64,000 nucleotides of DNA from Schistocephalus solidus (GCA_017591395.1 WEDG01004544.1:62001-126000), one strand, 5' to 3'; positions 26,412 to 38,047 are shown, counted from the first letter of the stretch. A program made the numbers and translations. Notes: generated from the sequence alone by a model not told the origin.

Positions 26412-26987
26412 AGGATATTGGATTGCCCAGGTTTTGAAGTATTTATAGGCTGTAGTTGCCTATCACAATTGGAAACTGTCAAGTGCATCGCAGAGGATTG
26501 CAAGTGGTGTGATAATTGTCGGACCGGCAAGATGCAGTTGTTGTGCGCCTGCATGACTGTCAAGATTATCGGCTCCCACGCTCATCACACGTGGTTGCAG
26601 GCGGTGCGATGATGGTCTACAGTCGAGTTGCTGACGACCGGATTCAGTCATCCGTGTGAGCTCTTGGGCAATTTTTCACGTCAACCTTTGGACCCAGGAA
26701 CAGTGGTCATCCACACATTCTCGACGTAGCTCACTTCTTTGCTCAGGCAGTCTCAGCATTTAATACGAAGTGGGCAGGTCTTTGCGCTTGTTGATAAATT
26801 GAGGGCTGGAAAACCATGACTCAAGCAGTTCGCGGCTGACGCGGCGGTCGCCTATAGCGAAAATTTCGGCTTCATTAAACTTAAGTGTGATCGGGTCCTG
26901 TAGAATGAGCCACGACTTTTCAGCTACCAATTATGATAGGCATGTAGTGACCCGGCAACTACATCCTATAAATGCTGCAAATGTCTG

Positions 26988-27027
26988 TCTCTGATGATGG
27001 ATTCGAGTGAGAATCCGAAACGTCAGG
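26988..27027 (+). ncRNA. Hammerhead-ribozyme-like motif (right terminal repeat)
   Basis: The core box CTGATGA (26991-26997) is followed by one extra T, a perfect 6-bp stem GGATTC/GAATCC (26999-27004 with 27011-27016), then GAAAC and GTC. This is the arrangement of the minimal hammerheads of Penelope-like elements, with a very short stem III. The extra base between box and stem departs from the strict consensus, so cleavage activity is uncertain. Confidence 0.55.
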
Positions 27028-29016
27028 CTAATAAAGGTCTTGGTCTAGTGATCGCGTCTCCTTCTTCGTTGATATTGGGGTTCAATTTAGTGTTATGATT
27101 GCGTTAGGACAAGGTAATAGGTGTCAGTGTTGAAGTTGTTTTTGCTTAACGCAAGACAACCTCCTATTTTCTTATCTTTATGTGTCATTGTCTGGTGTGC
27201 TGCAGTTTCTCAAACTCGGTATTTTTACTGGACATCATTCGTTGTCAGCAACATCAGAGTACTATCCCATTGCATCGTACCAATCCTATCAACTCTAGCT
27301 ATTAATTCTTTAGAGAAGAAGTTTTTCCCCTAGTTTTTCGTTTTAAATTGGCAGCTTACCGAACTCCGACCCCGATTCAACCGTAGACGTTTTTTCACTG
27401 CTTCTTTCCTAGTTCACCGTATATTCCAAATATTTATGACTATTGTTCTAAAAATGACGAATCCTTATGAATCGGATGTGCCTACCATACTACTCCTTTC
27501 TACTGTTCATATGGCTGTTCACACAGGGCAGAAATTATGCTCTTTATATTTATTTATACCACGATACTAAGTTTGTAATGATGGGCTTAAATAAACGATT
27601 TATTAATTTATTTGAGAGGCATCCCTGTTATGCGTTTGGCTTAGATGCGAACAAAAAAACCTCCAATAAGTCAACAAATAAGCAGCGCTGCGGTGAAAAA
27701 TAAGACGTCGGATGAGCAGACAAGATGCACAGGTAAAAAACTACCAAAAGGGTTTGAGTCAAGTCCAAAACGAAAGGATAGTGACACTAATTTTGGCCAC
27801 ACATTTGGCAGACTCGGCAAAGGACAATGCATTTCTGTCCTCGAGAACGCACGATAAGGAGCGCAAAGTAAGTACGCAATGCCGCAAAAACAAGTCAGGG
27901 CAGAACGACGCAATTGAGAATGCCAGGGCAAAGTGGACTTGCTTGAGTACTCATCCCCTTGATAGGACTGCCGATTAAAAAAAGTTGTATTTGCAAAAAA
28001 ATACGACAACTAAAAGGGAATATAAACTGTTTCAAGACCGTCTAAAATCCACACCCGATGTGCGTTCTCCCCATCTTATAGTGGCAGCTGCTGCGTAGAT
28101 AACTGCGCTTGCAGCTCTTCCAGAGTTAAAGAGGCTAGAGGGCTAAAACTAAAAGGTGGCTATCAAGGATCGGCGGAGGAAAAAAACAGGAAGACGCATG
28201 CTTTGTTGACAAATAAGTACGTGCCAAAACAGAAAATCAGATGAGGACTTATGACATGTACTCAAATAACTGTGTTCGTTCGACGATAGAGGACGGACAA
28301 ACGATAAGCAAAAAAATCAGACTCACTCTTGACTGGGTCTCAGCGGCGTACGGAATTAGTTTTAATCGAACAGTAGGTGAGACCTCAAGACCACACACTG
28401 ATATTAAATCGGTGAGGAGCTTGTCATGCATCGTAAGTGGGATGGAAATCCGTCATTGTAAATCGAGACGTAAATGTTAATAGAACTTATTTCAAGTCAT
28501 TTTAGAAGAGATAAAGACGCCTATAAGGAAAAAGCAAATGCTGTGCGAATATTGGTGATCGGTAGTGAATGCAAAAAAGCAACCTTGTTTGCCGAATTTG
28601 CAGTTAAATAACCTCCCAGAGAAGTAATGCAAATAAAAAGGAAAAAATGTCCAGTCTCCTGTGGAAAAAAGGTAAAGCTGATAAGGAGTCCACATGTGCA
28701 GGTGACCTGCGCAGGTTAGATTCAGATATAGACATAGTAAGGTTGGACTTACGTTGTTAAGGCAGATTAAACGTTTACGATTAATCCTTTCACAAAACGG
28801 CCTCGATGTTAGATACCCATATTTCTAAGATAACGAAATTGGATTTGTAAAAAGACCCCTTGCAATTACGCATGTTTGCGCCCACCAAACAATGAATTAC
28901 GAGCCTGCAACGAAAACCAGAGCCAAACACCTTTTTCAGATAACTAAAAGACAAGGTAGTCATTGGATTTAATCCGCCCAAAAAAGCCAAAAAGTAAGAA
29001 GAAAGATCAAGAAGAA

Positions 29017-29056
29017 GAATGAGAAGAAGAAGAAGAAGAAGAAGAAGAAGAAGAAG
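29017..29056 (+). repeat. (GAA)n microsatellite
   Basis: About 13 near-perfect GAA units at the left edge of the Penelope-like inverted repeat. The right edge ends in the complementary CTTCTTCTTC, so the tract may derive from the target site or from the element's terminal sequence. It produces long poly-arginine and poly-leucine open frames on the two strands, which are not genes. Confidence 0.95.
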
Positions 29057-30785
29057 GAGCATTCACCGGGAGAGGTATATTGGTTGTCTGACGTTTCGAG
29101 TAGTTTTTTCGTTCAGACATCTTCAGAGACTGGAGAGTCATGCTCACACCTCCCATTATATGCCACTGTTCGCATTGCTCCTGGCTGTCCGCTGTCGCCG
29201 GTGTCGTCACCCCCGCCGATCGCCTGTTCTGCCGCGTCAGTTTGTTTCGGCCGCAGCGTCCCACTACGGCTTGGTTCACTCGGGCTAACCCTTTGTGATG
29301 CCGCTTCTGCCGGGGTTTCACTTTGTCGTAGTCTACCTCCATCCGCATTGGCTGCGGAGATAGTTGGCGGTCCCGGATGTTCCAAACCGTAATGTGACAG
29401 GAAGGGATTTAACACCAGATAGGGGGCCGGCAGATTAATGTGGTGGTTGACTGAGCAATCGGTTGACATCCAGGCTTCCATTGTCTGCCTTGAGGTCTGA
29501 TCGTCACCTCAGGCCACAATTTCAGTGGCGTCAAAGTTAAAGACATGCCCCATCTGCGCAGCATGGCTTGCCACCTCTGACTTTGGGTCCAACATGAGTA
29601 CGGCCAGCTGACGCTACGTTAACGACATTCGTCATCATCGATCAGCACAGAATCGTCCACTATAAAGAGCGCCTGAACCCAATTTTATCCGACCTACAGT
29701 TCACGAGGGAAGAAAACGTGGAGGGCAGACATCCGTTCTTGGAGGTTCTCGTCTGCCGCCAACCGGACGGAAAAATGGCAACGTCAGTCTACCGAAAACC
29801 GACGAACAGGTTGCAAATGCTGAGTTACAACAGCAACCACCCGCTGCAGCACAAACGAAGTTGTATACGCACACTATACCGACGGGCGGAAACTCCCTGC
29901 AGCATGACAGCTGCCAAACGGGACGAGATGAAGTTTCTCCGGGAACTACTAACAGTCAATGGCTATCCACGAACGTTCATTGAATGGAATCGAATGCCAC
30001 CGAGAATGCGAAACGAAGAGAGTTGTCAGCCAAAGTCATTGCAGAGCATTCCGTACATGGAAGGGATTTCCTAAACAGCAGCTAGAACCCTTGCGCCTCT
30101 CAGAAAAGGAGTTGTCTACCTCAACAATCCGACAGCACGTGATGCGGCCAAAAGACCCCATTCCTAAGCGGGAGAGGTTAGCTCTCGTCTGCCGACTTCA
30201 GTTCAGCTGCGGGATATGCAAATATGTTGGAGCAATCGGGTGAGAGGTGCAAATGCGAATGAACGAGCATCAGCTGGCCGTATGAATGTTGGAGGTGGCA
30301 AGCCATGCTGCGTATATGGGGCAGATAAAGGAAGCTTGTAGGTCTACCGACTACTCAGTCAACCACCACATTAATCTGCCGGCCCCCTATCTGGTATTAA
30401 GACCCTTCCTGTCACATCACGGCATGGGACATCCGGGACCGCCAACTATCTCCGCGGCCAAACGAGGATGGGGGTAGCATGCCAAAGTGAAACCCCGGCT
30501 GAAGCGGCATCACAGAGTCAGCCGGTATGACGACGACCGGAGTGAACCAAGCCGTAGTGGGACGCCGTGGCTGACTCAAACTGATGCGACAGAACAGGCG
30601 ATCGGTGGGCTGACGACAACGGCGACACGAGGGGACACGGCGCAAAGCCAGGAGCAATGCGAAAAGTGGCATATAATGTGAGGTGTGAGCATGACTCTCC
30701 AGTCTCTGAAGATGTGTGGACGAAAAACTACTCGAAACGTCAGACAACCAATATACCTCTCCCGGTGAATGCTCCTTCTTCTTCA
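29053..30785 (+). mobile_element. Penelope-like element flanked by ~0.5-kb inverted repeats
   Basis: The internal part (29617-30265) encodes an RT/thumb fragment on the plus strand. The right flank (30266-30785) carries the 3' end of the coding region (NHHINLPAPYLVLRPF near 30360-30410) and the terminal repeat. The left flank (29053-29616) is a reverse-complement copy of the right flank, about 560 against 520 bp, with clear but imperfect identity. An inverted extra copy of the 3' end at the 5' side is a known outcome of Penelope-like insertion. Both flanks hold CTGAAGATG...GAAACGTC-like motifs in opposite orientation, without a convincing stem II. Confidence 0.78.
29620..30074 (+). pseudogene. 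Penelope-like reverse transcriptase fragment
   Basis: An open frame from about 29620 (longest listed part 29718-30074) encodes HPFLEVLVCRQPDGKMATSV followed by YRKPT, the highly characteristic C-terminal RT/thumb block of Penelope-like elements (PFLDVLVxRxxDG...VYRKPT). After it come HHPxQKR- and YRRA-like segments. The upstream fingers and palm of the RT and most of the GIY-YIG nuclease are missing, so the copy is defective. Beyond about 30010 the frame departs from the family pattern, which suggests a frameshift. Confidence 0.82.
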
Positions 30786-31011
30786 GAAGTTTCGATCGAG
30801 CTTATTGAAACCCACAATCGCGGAGTATGAAGCACCTCTCTCCACACTTCAAGTCGAAATCAAACAAATGTACTGTGCCGGAAGCTTTTTTATCATATTC
30901 TTGGCTAGTGGTACAGCGAGTGGTCAGCTGAATGTGTGTTCGCGGGGTGTCTGAATGGCGTACTGAGAGTCATGCTAAAATGTTTCTTTCTTAATATGAA
31001 GTTTATGGTAC

Positions 31012-31215
31012 TCCCACTCCGTGGGACCCGAGCCAGGAGTGGCGGCACGCTTAGGGTCGGCTCCGGCTGCACCAGCTGTCTGCGCCCGCTCCTGTCTACG
31101 GTCTTCTCGATTTTTTCATGTCATCGGGTTCAGGTGGGGGAGAGCGAGAGGGTGTGGTAGCTGCAGCGCAAGTCTATTCTCATTTAAAACTAATCCACGC
31201 GCAAGTCATCCTACC
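31012..31215 (-). repeat. Family E dispersed repeat, copy E4 (minus)
   Basis: The complement contains GCGCGTGGATTAGTTTTAAA and GACTTGCGCTGCAGCTACCA, aligning with E3. It lies 230 bp right of the Penelope-like element. The GC-rich left half creates two long overlapping open frames without similarity. Confidence 0.55.
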
Positions 31216-33235
31216 TGCACCACTCTGCTGTGGAGCATATGGTGGACATCGTCGAAAAGGACGGTTGAAATGTCATTTATTTATTTTAAAAAACTTTCCG
31301 ACGCATAACTCGGGAGTGCAAGCAACGTAAAACTGCTTATCTACCACTTGCTAGTACTCAAGTGCATGGGAACTTTTACAACTGTTTGCGTAAAATGAGT
31401 TCTTCCACAGTTCAAAGCAAATTCTGAGTGGAAAACTATTCGGACTGATGTTCGGTCGTTACATTGCACAAACCTTAGCTCTATGTCGAGTCTAGAGGCT
31501 ACATAAGAAGTCCTTCAAACTCTGAGAAGAAAATAAATACTAATAACAAATAAGCACGAATGGTAAAGTAAGATAGCATGATGTCAGTTAAAGCACTGTT
31601 ATCCGTGAGCAAATAACGGTTTATAGGTAGTAAATTACGGTTAAATGGGTCATCGGTTAATTGAAGCAATAGGTATTTTATGTCATATGCCGAAGAACGT
31701 GAATGGGTTGTTAATTTAATTCGTTCAAATCTAGTGGGCATTCTGCTCAGGCGGATGAAAGCTGCGATAATGGTCTTGATTTTAGACGGAGACCAATGCT
31801 GACTGTTAGGTGGAAGTGTCAGCAAGCATGAATGCCTGTGTTAGTCATTCGAAATTTAAGGTCACGTTCGTGGGCAAAAGACAGTCGCGGGGTCTTGCGA
31901 GCGCCAAAATAGATAGCAGTAGTGGACGGCGTGGGGGCAGAAGCTTGGTGAGGAGCGCGTGGAGCAGTCCCGGGGAGGTTAGTCATGTGTGGCACAACTG
32001 GATCTCGGACATACATTGTTAAAGGTGTGACGCTGTTTTGTGTTTTCGCTGGCTGTTGGTCGGACCAGTCCAGTTAGTCACTCCGCTCACTCACGTGAAG
32101 ACAAGATGCTAAATAAATAGGTACCGTTACCTGTCAAAATTGCTCTATCAAATCGAATAAGAAACCAGCAGTCCCACATGATTCAGCACGCATAGACACA
32201 ACATTGTCCTAAGATCTGTTTAAAAAGTCTTCGGTTGAATCTATGGAGACCAGACATTGTCTTACTGGTAGTAACGTTCTACGGTGGAAAGGATTAATCG
32301 ACAGTCGAGAGAGCTACAAAATATGCATAAATTGTCCAAAAACTAAACTTTTTGGCATGTCCTTCGGATTCCCTTAGGCAATGTTATCTGTTTTGCACTG
32401 ACCTATAAGCTTAAACTCATCCCACATTCCTCAGGCTTCGGTAACTTCGGACAGAAGGATCTACATTCAAAAGGGGATCTACTGCAAAGCTTCACGCATA
32501 GTTTACGAGTTTGGAAGCAGAAGAGGAGAAATAACAACAAAAGCAGGAGATGAAGTCCACTCTGTAGCGGGTGGGCCTCAAACAGAGATGAACTGCAACC
32601 AAACCACGACCACAGTAACCGTAAATGAGAGCTGACGTTTTAAAGGTTTACGTCGGGAACACGCAAACCTTTCCGTTTGATGAGTTACGGCAGGTGAAAC
32701 ATACGGCTGAGAATTCGTTCACAGAAGTAGGCATTTGTCTGCCACTAAGAAAATAAACTCGAATGTCTTGGCAGTATCGACTTCAGTGAGAGCGTTCGAG
32801 TTGCTCAAGTAAACTGTATGCTCAAAAGTGTATGCCATCTGCGCTCTACAAGTTGCGAAGAACATTTCTTTTTGGGTGGGCCCGGAAACAACATTATCTT
32901 CTAACGCATTATCCTCATTCTTATGACCCTGTGAGAGGGCACGTTTCACTTCCTGGGAGATAAGGACAAAGGATGGATATGAAAGCTGTGCGTGTGTGCA
33001 CTGGTGGGACGGACCCTACGCGTGGTCGGATGGGTGAAGTCCGACTTTTTCCTGCTGTGAAACATTTCTTTTCTGGGCCATCGCAGACTATAGAAATCTC
33101 GAAAAGGCAGTTTAATGAGTTTTGAGATAGTTTTTTTCTTGGATAAAAGTAGTGAGCTGCTACATTAGTTAGCGGCATCAAGATACTTCCACCCAGGCCG
33201 CATATCCTATACTAAAACTGGGTCAGAATCGCATA

Positions 33236-33520
33236 AATGCCCCCATCCCCAAGTAATGCAGGTGGTATCGGGCTAAATTCCAGGAAGGACACATATGCGC
33301 GTGTTCTAACACTAACAATGGCGTTTCCCAAAACTTTACCTGTAACCCTAATCTTGGCCTTACATTGGCCATTACGCCTGGATTAAACTTAACCCTACCC
33401 TGAACCCTAACATTCAACTTAATCTTAAATGAAACCCTAATTTCCCTGGAAGTAAGCGTAAAGCTGCCTGAGTTACAGGCGATTCTTGTTACGGTATCCT
33501 AGCGGACGGTCGTAGTAAAA
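33236..33520 (-). repeat. Family B telomere-like core, copy B6
   Basis: CCCTAACC-like units at 33300-33445 followed by TTTCCCTGGAAG and a GGCGATTCTTGTTAC segment, the same order as in B5 and B7. Diverged ends. Confidence 0.55.
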
Positions 33521-35534
33521 GCCCTGCCTGAAAATAACCATTTGCGTCTTTACAGTCAAGCAAAAACCTCCAAAGATCTAAAATTAGCTAAGAGTTACGC
33601 TTATGTTGTCTTTTCATCCTTAATTATTGGTAGGCTTTTTGCGCAATAGTGGTTTTTTCAGAATGATAAAAAAATAGCAAACAAATAAAACCAGGAGAAT
33701 GTTCTCAGTCACGGAACGGCTGTAAGGGCTGCATTCACCAGAATATGCGTTCTGGGTTTGGCGTAGGAAAATACCATGCAGGCGCCAGGAGTTTACCACC
33801 ACTGAATTGGTGCAGATTCGCTGGGTGAATACTTTCAGCAGTTCTATGAAATATGTCCGTAGTTGAGAAACCACACACAGCATATGGAGATCATAAAGTG
33901 CCTAAGAGGGCGCTTTAGCAGCAAGTGGCATACACACTAAATTTTTTGTTCAGAAGACACTAATTTTGTTCTTTCAAACTCTGACCTAGCGAAAGACTTC
34001 AGCACCAAATAAAACAGCGCAACGGAAAACAGACAGAACTGGAAATTTCCTTCAGACGGCCAGAGGTGGATAAAGGCTGTCTGGGACAGGGGGACACAGA
34101 ACTTAGTGTGTAGGAGGAAGATGACTTTGGTGGCCAAATGAGCTTTCTATCGTCGGGCCTTTACTGCTTTTCCATCTGTCTCGATAACAGTTCAGTCGAT
34201 TAGCCCCATGTCTATGAAGTTGGACAAATCTTCAGTAGAACGTGACTCCTCTAACAATGAACTGCCCTATCTTTGTGTAAACTGACATGGTCAATCGTCT
34301 TCATCACATACTCACTAGCACCAGCAAACCGCGTCTTTAAACGCCCTACGAACAAATTAATTTTTTTCTTAATTTCTTTTTAGTTATTGGTGCGTGACGA
34401 TGTCAGAGCCCATTTTTTGACAATGTTGAAGGATTTTATCCTGCTTAAAGAGTAGTACTACCCACGATTCCACGATAGAAGAATCGGGTTCAATGAACTG
34501 CCTACTGGGAACGGCTTCGGTGGCCGGTCAGTGCTGGCTAAAGTTTCGCACATTCTCTTCCACAACGCCTAAAACAGCCAAAATTTGTGATAGATTGGAC
34601 AAATTACGCTTGTACTTTTCTTAAACCGATAATGAACCCTGATTTGACAATGGAGGCAAACAAGATCGTTTGAACGAAATATGTGCATCCTTAATTCAGA
34701 ATTAACCTGAACTATACCATAATTATGGTGTGTAAACGTGGCCAAGGTTCCGACTCATCAATGAGACTTATTTTTAGCCAAAGCGGCCAGATAGTTTGCG
34801 CTCCTTTGCCTTAATTAAGGGACGCCTCTTAATGACACCCCTTAGAAGTGGGCGCCAGAAGCGTCCACCCTTTCGCCACCAGAAGGTCCTAATCATTTTC
34901 ATCTGCCGCCTTTCCATTACAGGAAGAGTTTCCTTGTTGTCCGGTTCACTAGTCTGCGATACCTAGGCTGTTTACGCGTCTTGGCGCAGAAGACAGGGGG
35001 AGGGTCAAGAGGCCTTTGGAGCTATTTCCTGGTGGTTGGCAACGAAGCCCTGAAGGAGGGGAAGTTTGAGCAAGTGGGACAGAAGGGGTGAACCGACGAA
35101 TTTGGCGTACATTCACTGACAGGTGAGCAGCCACTTCCAAATAAAAGCACATAACCATTAGGATTTCGGAATAGTTTTTTTTACCAAAAGGGCTTTGCTG
35201 TAAGCCAGGGAGAAAAGCGATGAGATTATGACTTTTAAAACCAGATTCCTGAAAAAACCTGCAATGTTGCTGGGGATTAAGTAGGAGAACAGAGACATTA
35301 GAAACTAGGCACAATTGCAGTGCGTGGTTTTTCAGCAGTTGTGATGGCGAGGCAGTGCTGGTGACGGCAATGAAGGTCCTATTAACAGAGCAGCAGTATT
35401 TACCACCATCGGTGTCGTCATTATGTCTGGATTTCTAAAAGAGCAGTGCATCGCTTAAGGCAAGCGACGATAATTGGGTACACCAAAAGGGTCAATTTTG
35501 GCTTATTCGAAGTTGGTGGATCGGCACTCGCCGA

Positions 35535-35755
35535 TCGGGTATGGAACTCACTTTTCCCGTTGTGCCTTAAGGCTCACGCTCGAGCCTCACCAGCAGCGCT
35601 CAGCGGCTAGAGCGTTGGACTTCTAACCAACAGATCACGAGTTCGAGCCTCGGGGGTCACAACACCTGGAATTGGGTATGGCTGGCTGATGACGGCTAAT
35701 GAGCTAGACACAGCTATTCCAGTCTCCCTTGCTTATTAACGGTTATCGGCCGACG
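35535..35755. mobile_element. SINE family D foldback chimera
   Basis: A minus tail (35535-35607, complement of the GGCTCGAG hairpin part) runs without a gap into a plus head and body (AGAGCGTTGGACTTCTAACC, GAGTTCGAGCCTCGGG, CTGATGACGGCTAATGAGC). The joint falls in GGCTAGAGCG, which occurs in both parts and may have guided a template switch. Confidence 0.62.
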
Positions 35756-36283
35756 ATGTCTTAGTCACAGGACGCGGGCGCCCTCAAGTCCAGTGAACAG
35801 CTAAGTTCAGTGACTCATTCACTTAAGTTACTGGGCTCACCCATTATTAACTGAGAACGGGAGTAAATAAACTGAGGATAGGAATGGCAGCAAAACATCG
35901 ACTGCACAGAGGAAATTGACCATTGCAGCCTTTACTTTAGTACTGTGGATCAAGGATCTATCAAGATGACATATTGGTACAGAATCATTGGGATTACTGG
36001 CATACGCATTTGTATATTCAGACTATTGTCTGACGGCACCTGTTTCCGCTGCTTTCGAAATCTCGGTACTTACTTCTGGAAGTAGTCTTCGATTTTTTTG
36101 CGGACATGTATGGAAACAGAGATGCCCATTTTCGTCCAGAAAGCTGGAGTATTCGGTAGGGTTAATGCATGGGCAGTAGCCTTTGGATGCTAGCGACTTG
36201 TATGCGTCACACAAACAAGTGAGCGTGTACACAGCTAAAGCCACCCAGGTGATATTCACGTCTCAGAATTGCATGATAGTTTA

Positions 36284-36580
36284 GTGGATTATCCTGCCTT
36301 GTTTAATTTCCGAGGGAATTAATGCGCAAACTTGAAGCAGGTCTTTCGGAACAAAACGTTTCAGGCTCAGTTTGAAAGTGGATAGGAATAACTGAGCTGA
36401 AATCCATCAGCCACCGCGGTATAAACACATAATATGAACGAACTTTCGACAGACGGTCAGTAGTATACAGTACTTAATTAATGATCATGGAGCTCAAATA
36501 CCAGAAAACACACGGGGAACACAGGGGCACCCATTGATGAGCAGAACCCCTTCGGAGCTGCGTCATGCAGATAGGTGAAA
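36284..36580. repeat. Family F repeat, copy F2
   Basis: Left CTTGTTTAATTTCCGAGGGA, middle CTGAGCTGAAATCCATCAGC, right ACCAGAAAACACACGGGGAA. About 300 bp; related to the 12.2-12.7 kb block. Within the h-i intron of the CLC gene. Confidence 0.5.
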
Positions 36581-36772
36581 CATACTTGTCTAGGTTTTTA
36601 ACTAGTACCAGTATGGTAAATATAGGTAAGGAAGAACAAGAAGGCTGTTCGGTTGTCTGAATAATGTCTTAATAGCAAATAATTACTGGATTATGTAACC
36701 TACTTCACCGACTAGAAGACTGATCGTTAAAAACGCAATGGACGGATGAATGCACCTATAGTAGCTGGTGGG

Positions 36773-36983
36773 TTATCTCTTGAAATACTAACAGAAATTA
36801 TCAATTCAAACGATTACTCAGGTTAATATTGATTATGGTGCAGCATAATTCGAAGATATTTCAGTCATGCCAGGATGCTGAATTCGTAATAGAATTCTTT
36901 CCGGCCGCGTGTAATGAGTACACGCGATAAAACTTTTTAATTGAAAACACCTTTCAGAATTTCGAAGTAACACCATGAGATAG
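36773..36983. mobile_element. Family A deletion derivative, copy A5 (~0.21 kb)
   Basis: Both ends are present (TTATCTCTTGAAATACTAAC and a right end with CAGAATTTCGAAGTAACACC followed by ATGAGATAG), as is the CAGGATGCTG landmark. About 0.7 kb of the interior found in the long copies is absent. This is the usual way small MITEs arise from a longer element. Confidence 0.65.
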
Positions 36984-37059
36984 GCCAACCACTTGTAAGT
37001 ATGTGATGGTGTGGGGAGGAAGAGGACAAAGTTTTCAGTTTATTTGAGTTTGTTAATAC

Positions 37060-37063
<4 letters not shown>

Positions 37064-37118
<55 letters not shown>
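37064..37118. repeat. (TA)n microsatellite
   Basis: About 27 uninterrupted TA units, 123 nt past the donor of CLC exon h. Can form cruciform structures and is likely length-polymorphic. Confidence 0.97.
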
Positions 37119-37121
<3 letters not shown>

Positions 37122-37239
37122 CAAACATATTCCCCAACCTCCCTGGACTTTCGCTTAAGGACACCTTTGGGACACCTGTAGGACACCTGGGTGCAATTAT
37201 GAAGGCATAAAGGGGGAGAGGTGATAAGGAATTACGTAC

Positions 37240-37326
37240 CCATAGCTTTTCAAAACGAGGGTAAGCGTTGTCATAGTCTTCGATCTTCAACTGTTGGACT
37301 TGTTCATTTCCCAGTGGAAGGAAGGC
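37240..37326 (-). CDS. CLCN7: ClC-7-like exon h: linker between CBS domains
   Basis: 29 codons, phase 0; acceptor TGCTTTCACAG, donor GTACGT. It encodes LKIEDYDNAYPRFEKLW, matching the conserved (D/E)xxxAYPRF stretch after CBS1 in ClC-7. The preceding residues AFLPLGNEQ are less conserved. The next conserved segment (the proline-rich start of CBS2) was not found in the following 19.5 kb and may be on a short or divergent exon. An alternating TA tract lies 123 nt downstream in the intron. Confidence 0.88.
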
Positions 37327-38047
37327 CTGTGAAAGCATTGATGAAAATGCATGAAGCCAAACCACTGGATATCAAAACACTTGACCTTTTTGCAAGGATT
37401 TTCGGCTGAATACTTCGGGGCTTATAAACGAGTTCGAGAATTTATCAGTCGATTTGAAACTGCTATCAGACCTTTATGATGCACAATCCTGTTGTCGTGG
37501 CCAGAAAATGTAATTGCCTTCAGTTGAAAAAAAAACATGCGTAGGTAGCTCCCTCTCTCGATTGATACAGTAAAAAGTAAAAATGACGCAAACCTAACAA
37601 TATTCTCAAACTTAACCAATCAGCCACATACGATCCTCGCTTGGGCATGTTATGTGGAAACAACCCAGAAAGATGAGAAATCCACTGAATTTTGGTCAGA
37701 CTCGCGGGTGAGTGAAAGGGTGTGAAATATGATGACTTCGCTCTATTCGTAATCTTCGCATGGCCTAACTTAGTTCACAAACTCGTCAAGTATTTGTAAC
37801 TGTTAGATAACAAAAGATTGTCATCTTATAGGAATACAGTAGACGTCAGCAAAATGTGGTAGGCTTGAGGTTTGGCGGTTTAAGATCAAGTTCAGTTGTG
37901 TGTTTCGTAATGATTCGATTGGGTGATGAGAGATTTGTGTGAATACCCAAAAACGTTTGGGGTTTAGGATTACTCCTACGGTCCACATAGACAGGACACT
38001 GTAATAGGAACGTCTCATCCTGAACACAACCGGTGAGGACAAGTGAA

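Larger units (their letters stand above)
26331..27069 (-). mobile_element. Penelope-like element remnant with inverted terminal repeats
   Basis: A 739-bp element bounded by inverted repeats (26331-26466 and 26950-27069). Between them, the minus strand at about 26910-26760 reads NEAEIFAIGDRRVSRELLES and WF, the C-terminal end of the GIY-YIG endonuclease region of Penelope-like elements, followed by a stop. The reverse transcriptase is absent, so this is a 3' piece. Both terminal repeats carry a hammerhead-ribozyme-like core in opposite orientations (see the separate entries). Hammerhead motifs in the terminal repeats are known for Penelope-like elements. Confidence 0.72.
17691..37239 (-). other. 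CLC intronic region h-i, ~19.5 kb
   Basis: Between exons h and i. Apart from the repeats and two Penelope-like elements listed separately, the stretches 20136-22675, 22986-25302, 27070-29016, 31216-33235 and 33521-35534 show nothing identifiable. A short exon encoding the proline-rich start of CBS2 should lie here. Weak candidates at 36150 and 35090 were examined and not accepted. Confidence 0.6.

Noticed and set aside
29007..29348. Long serine-, leucine- and arginine-rich open frames around 29 kb on both strands
   Set aside because: They are produced by the (GAA)n tract and by the Penelope-like terminal repeat.
35060..35130. Minus frame with RRFTPSVPLAQT as the missing CBS2 start
   Set aside because: Alignment needs a gap inside the core motif, a phase-0 start hits a stop at once and there is no suitable donor.
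35610..35670. Functional tRNA-Arg(TCT) gene at the SINE head
   Set aside because: The 5' side is replaced by SINE tail sequence and the same unit recurs as a SINE elsewhere.
36140..36200. Minus frame with CINPTEYSS as the missing CBS2 start
   Set aside because: Only a few residues fit the NPxPY pattern, the neighbours do not align and no phase-0 splice sites frame it.
36937..37365. 142-codon minus frame with an alternating Tyr-Ile run
   Set aside because: Only the first part (exon h) is coding; past the GTACGT donor it translates intron and the TA microsatellite.
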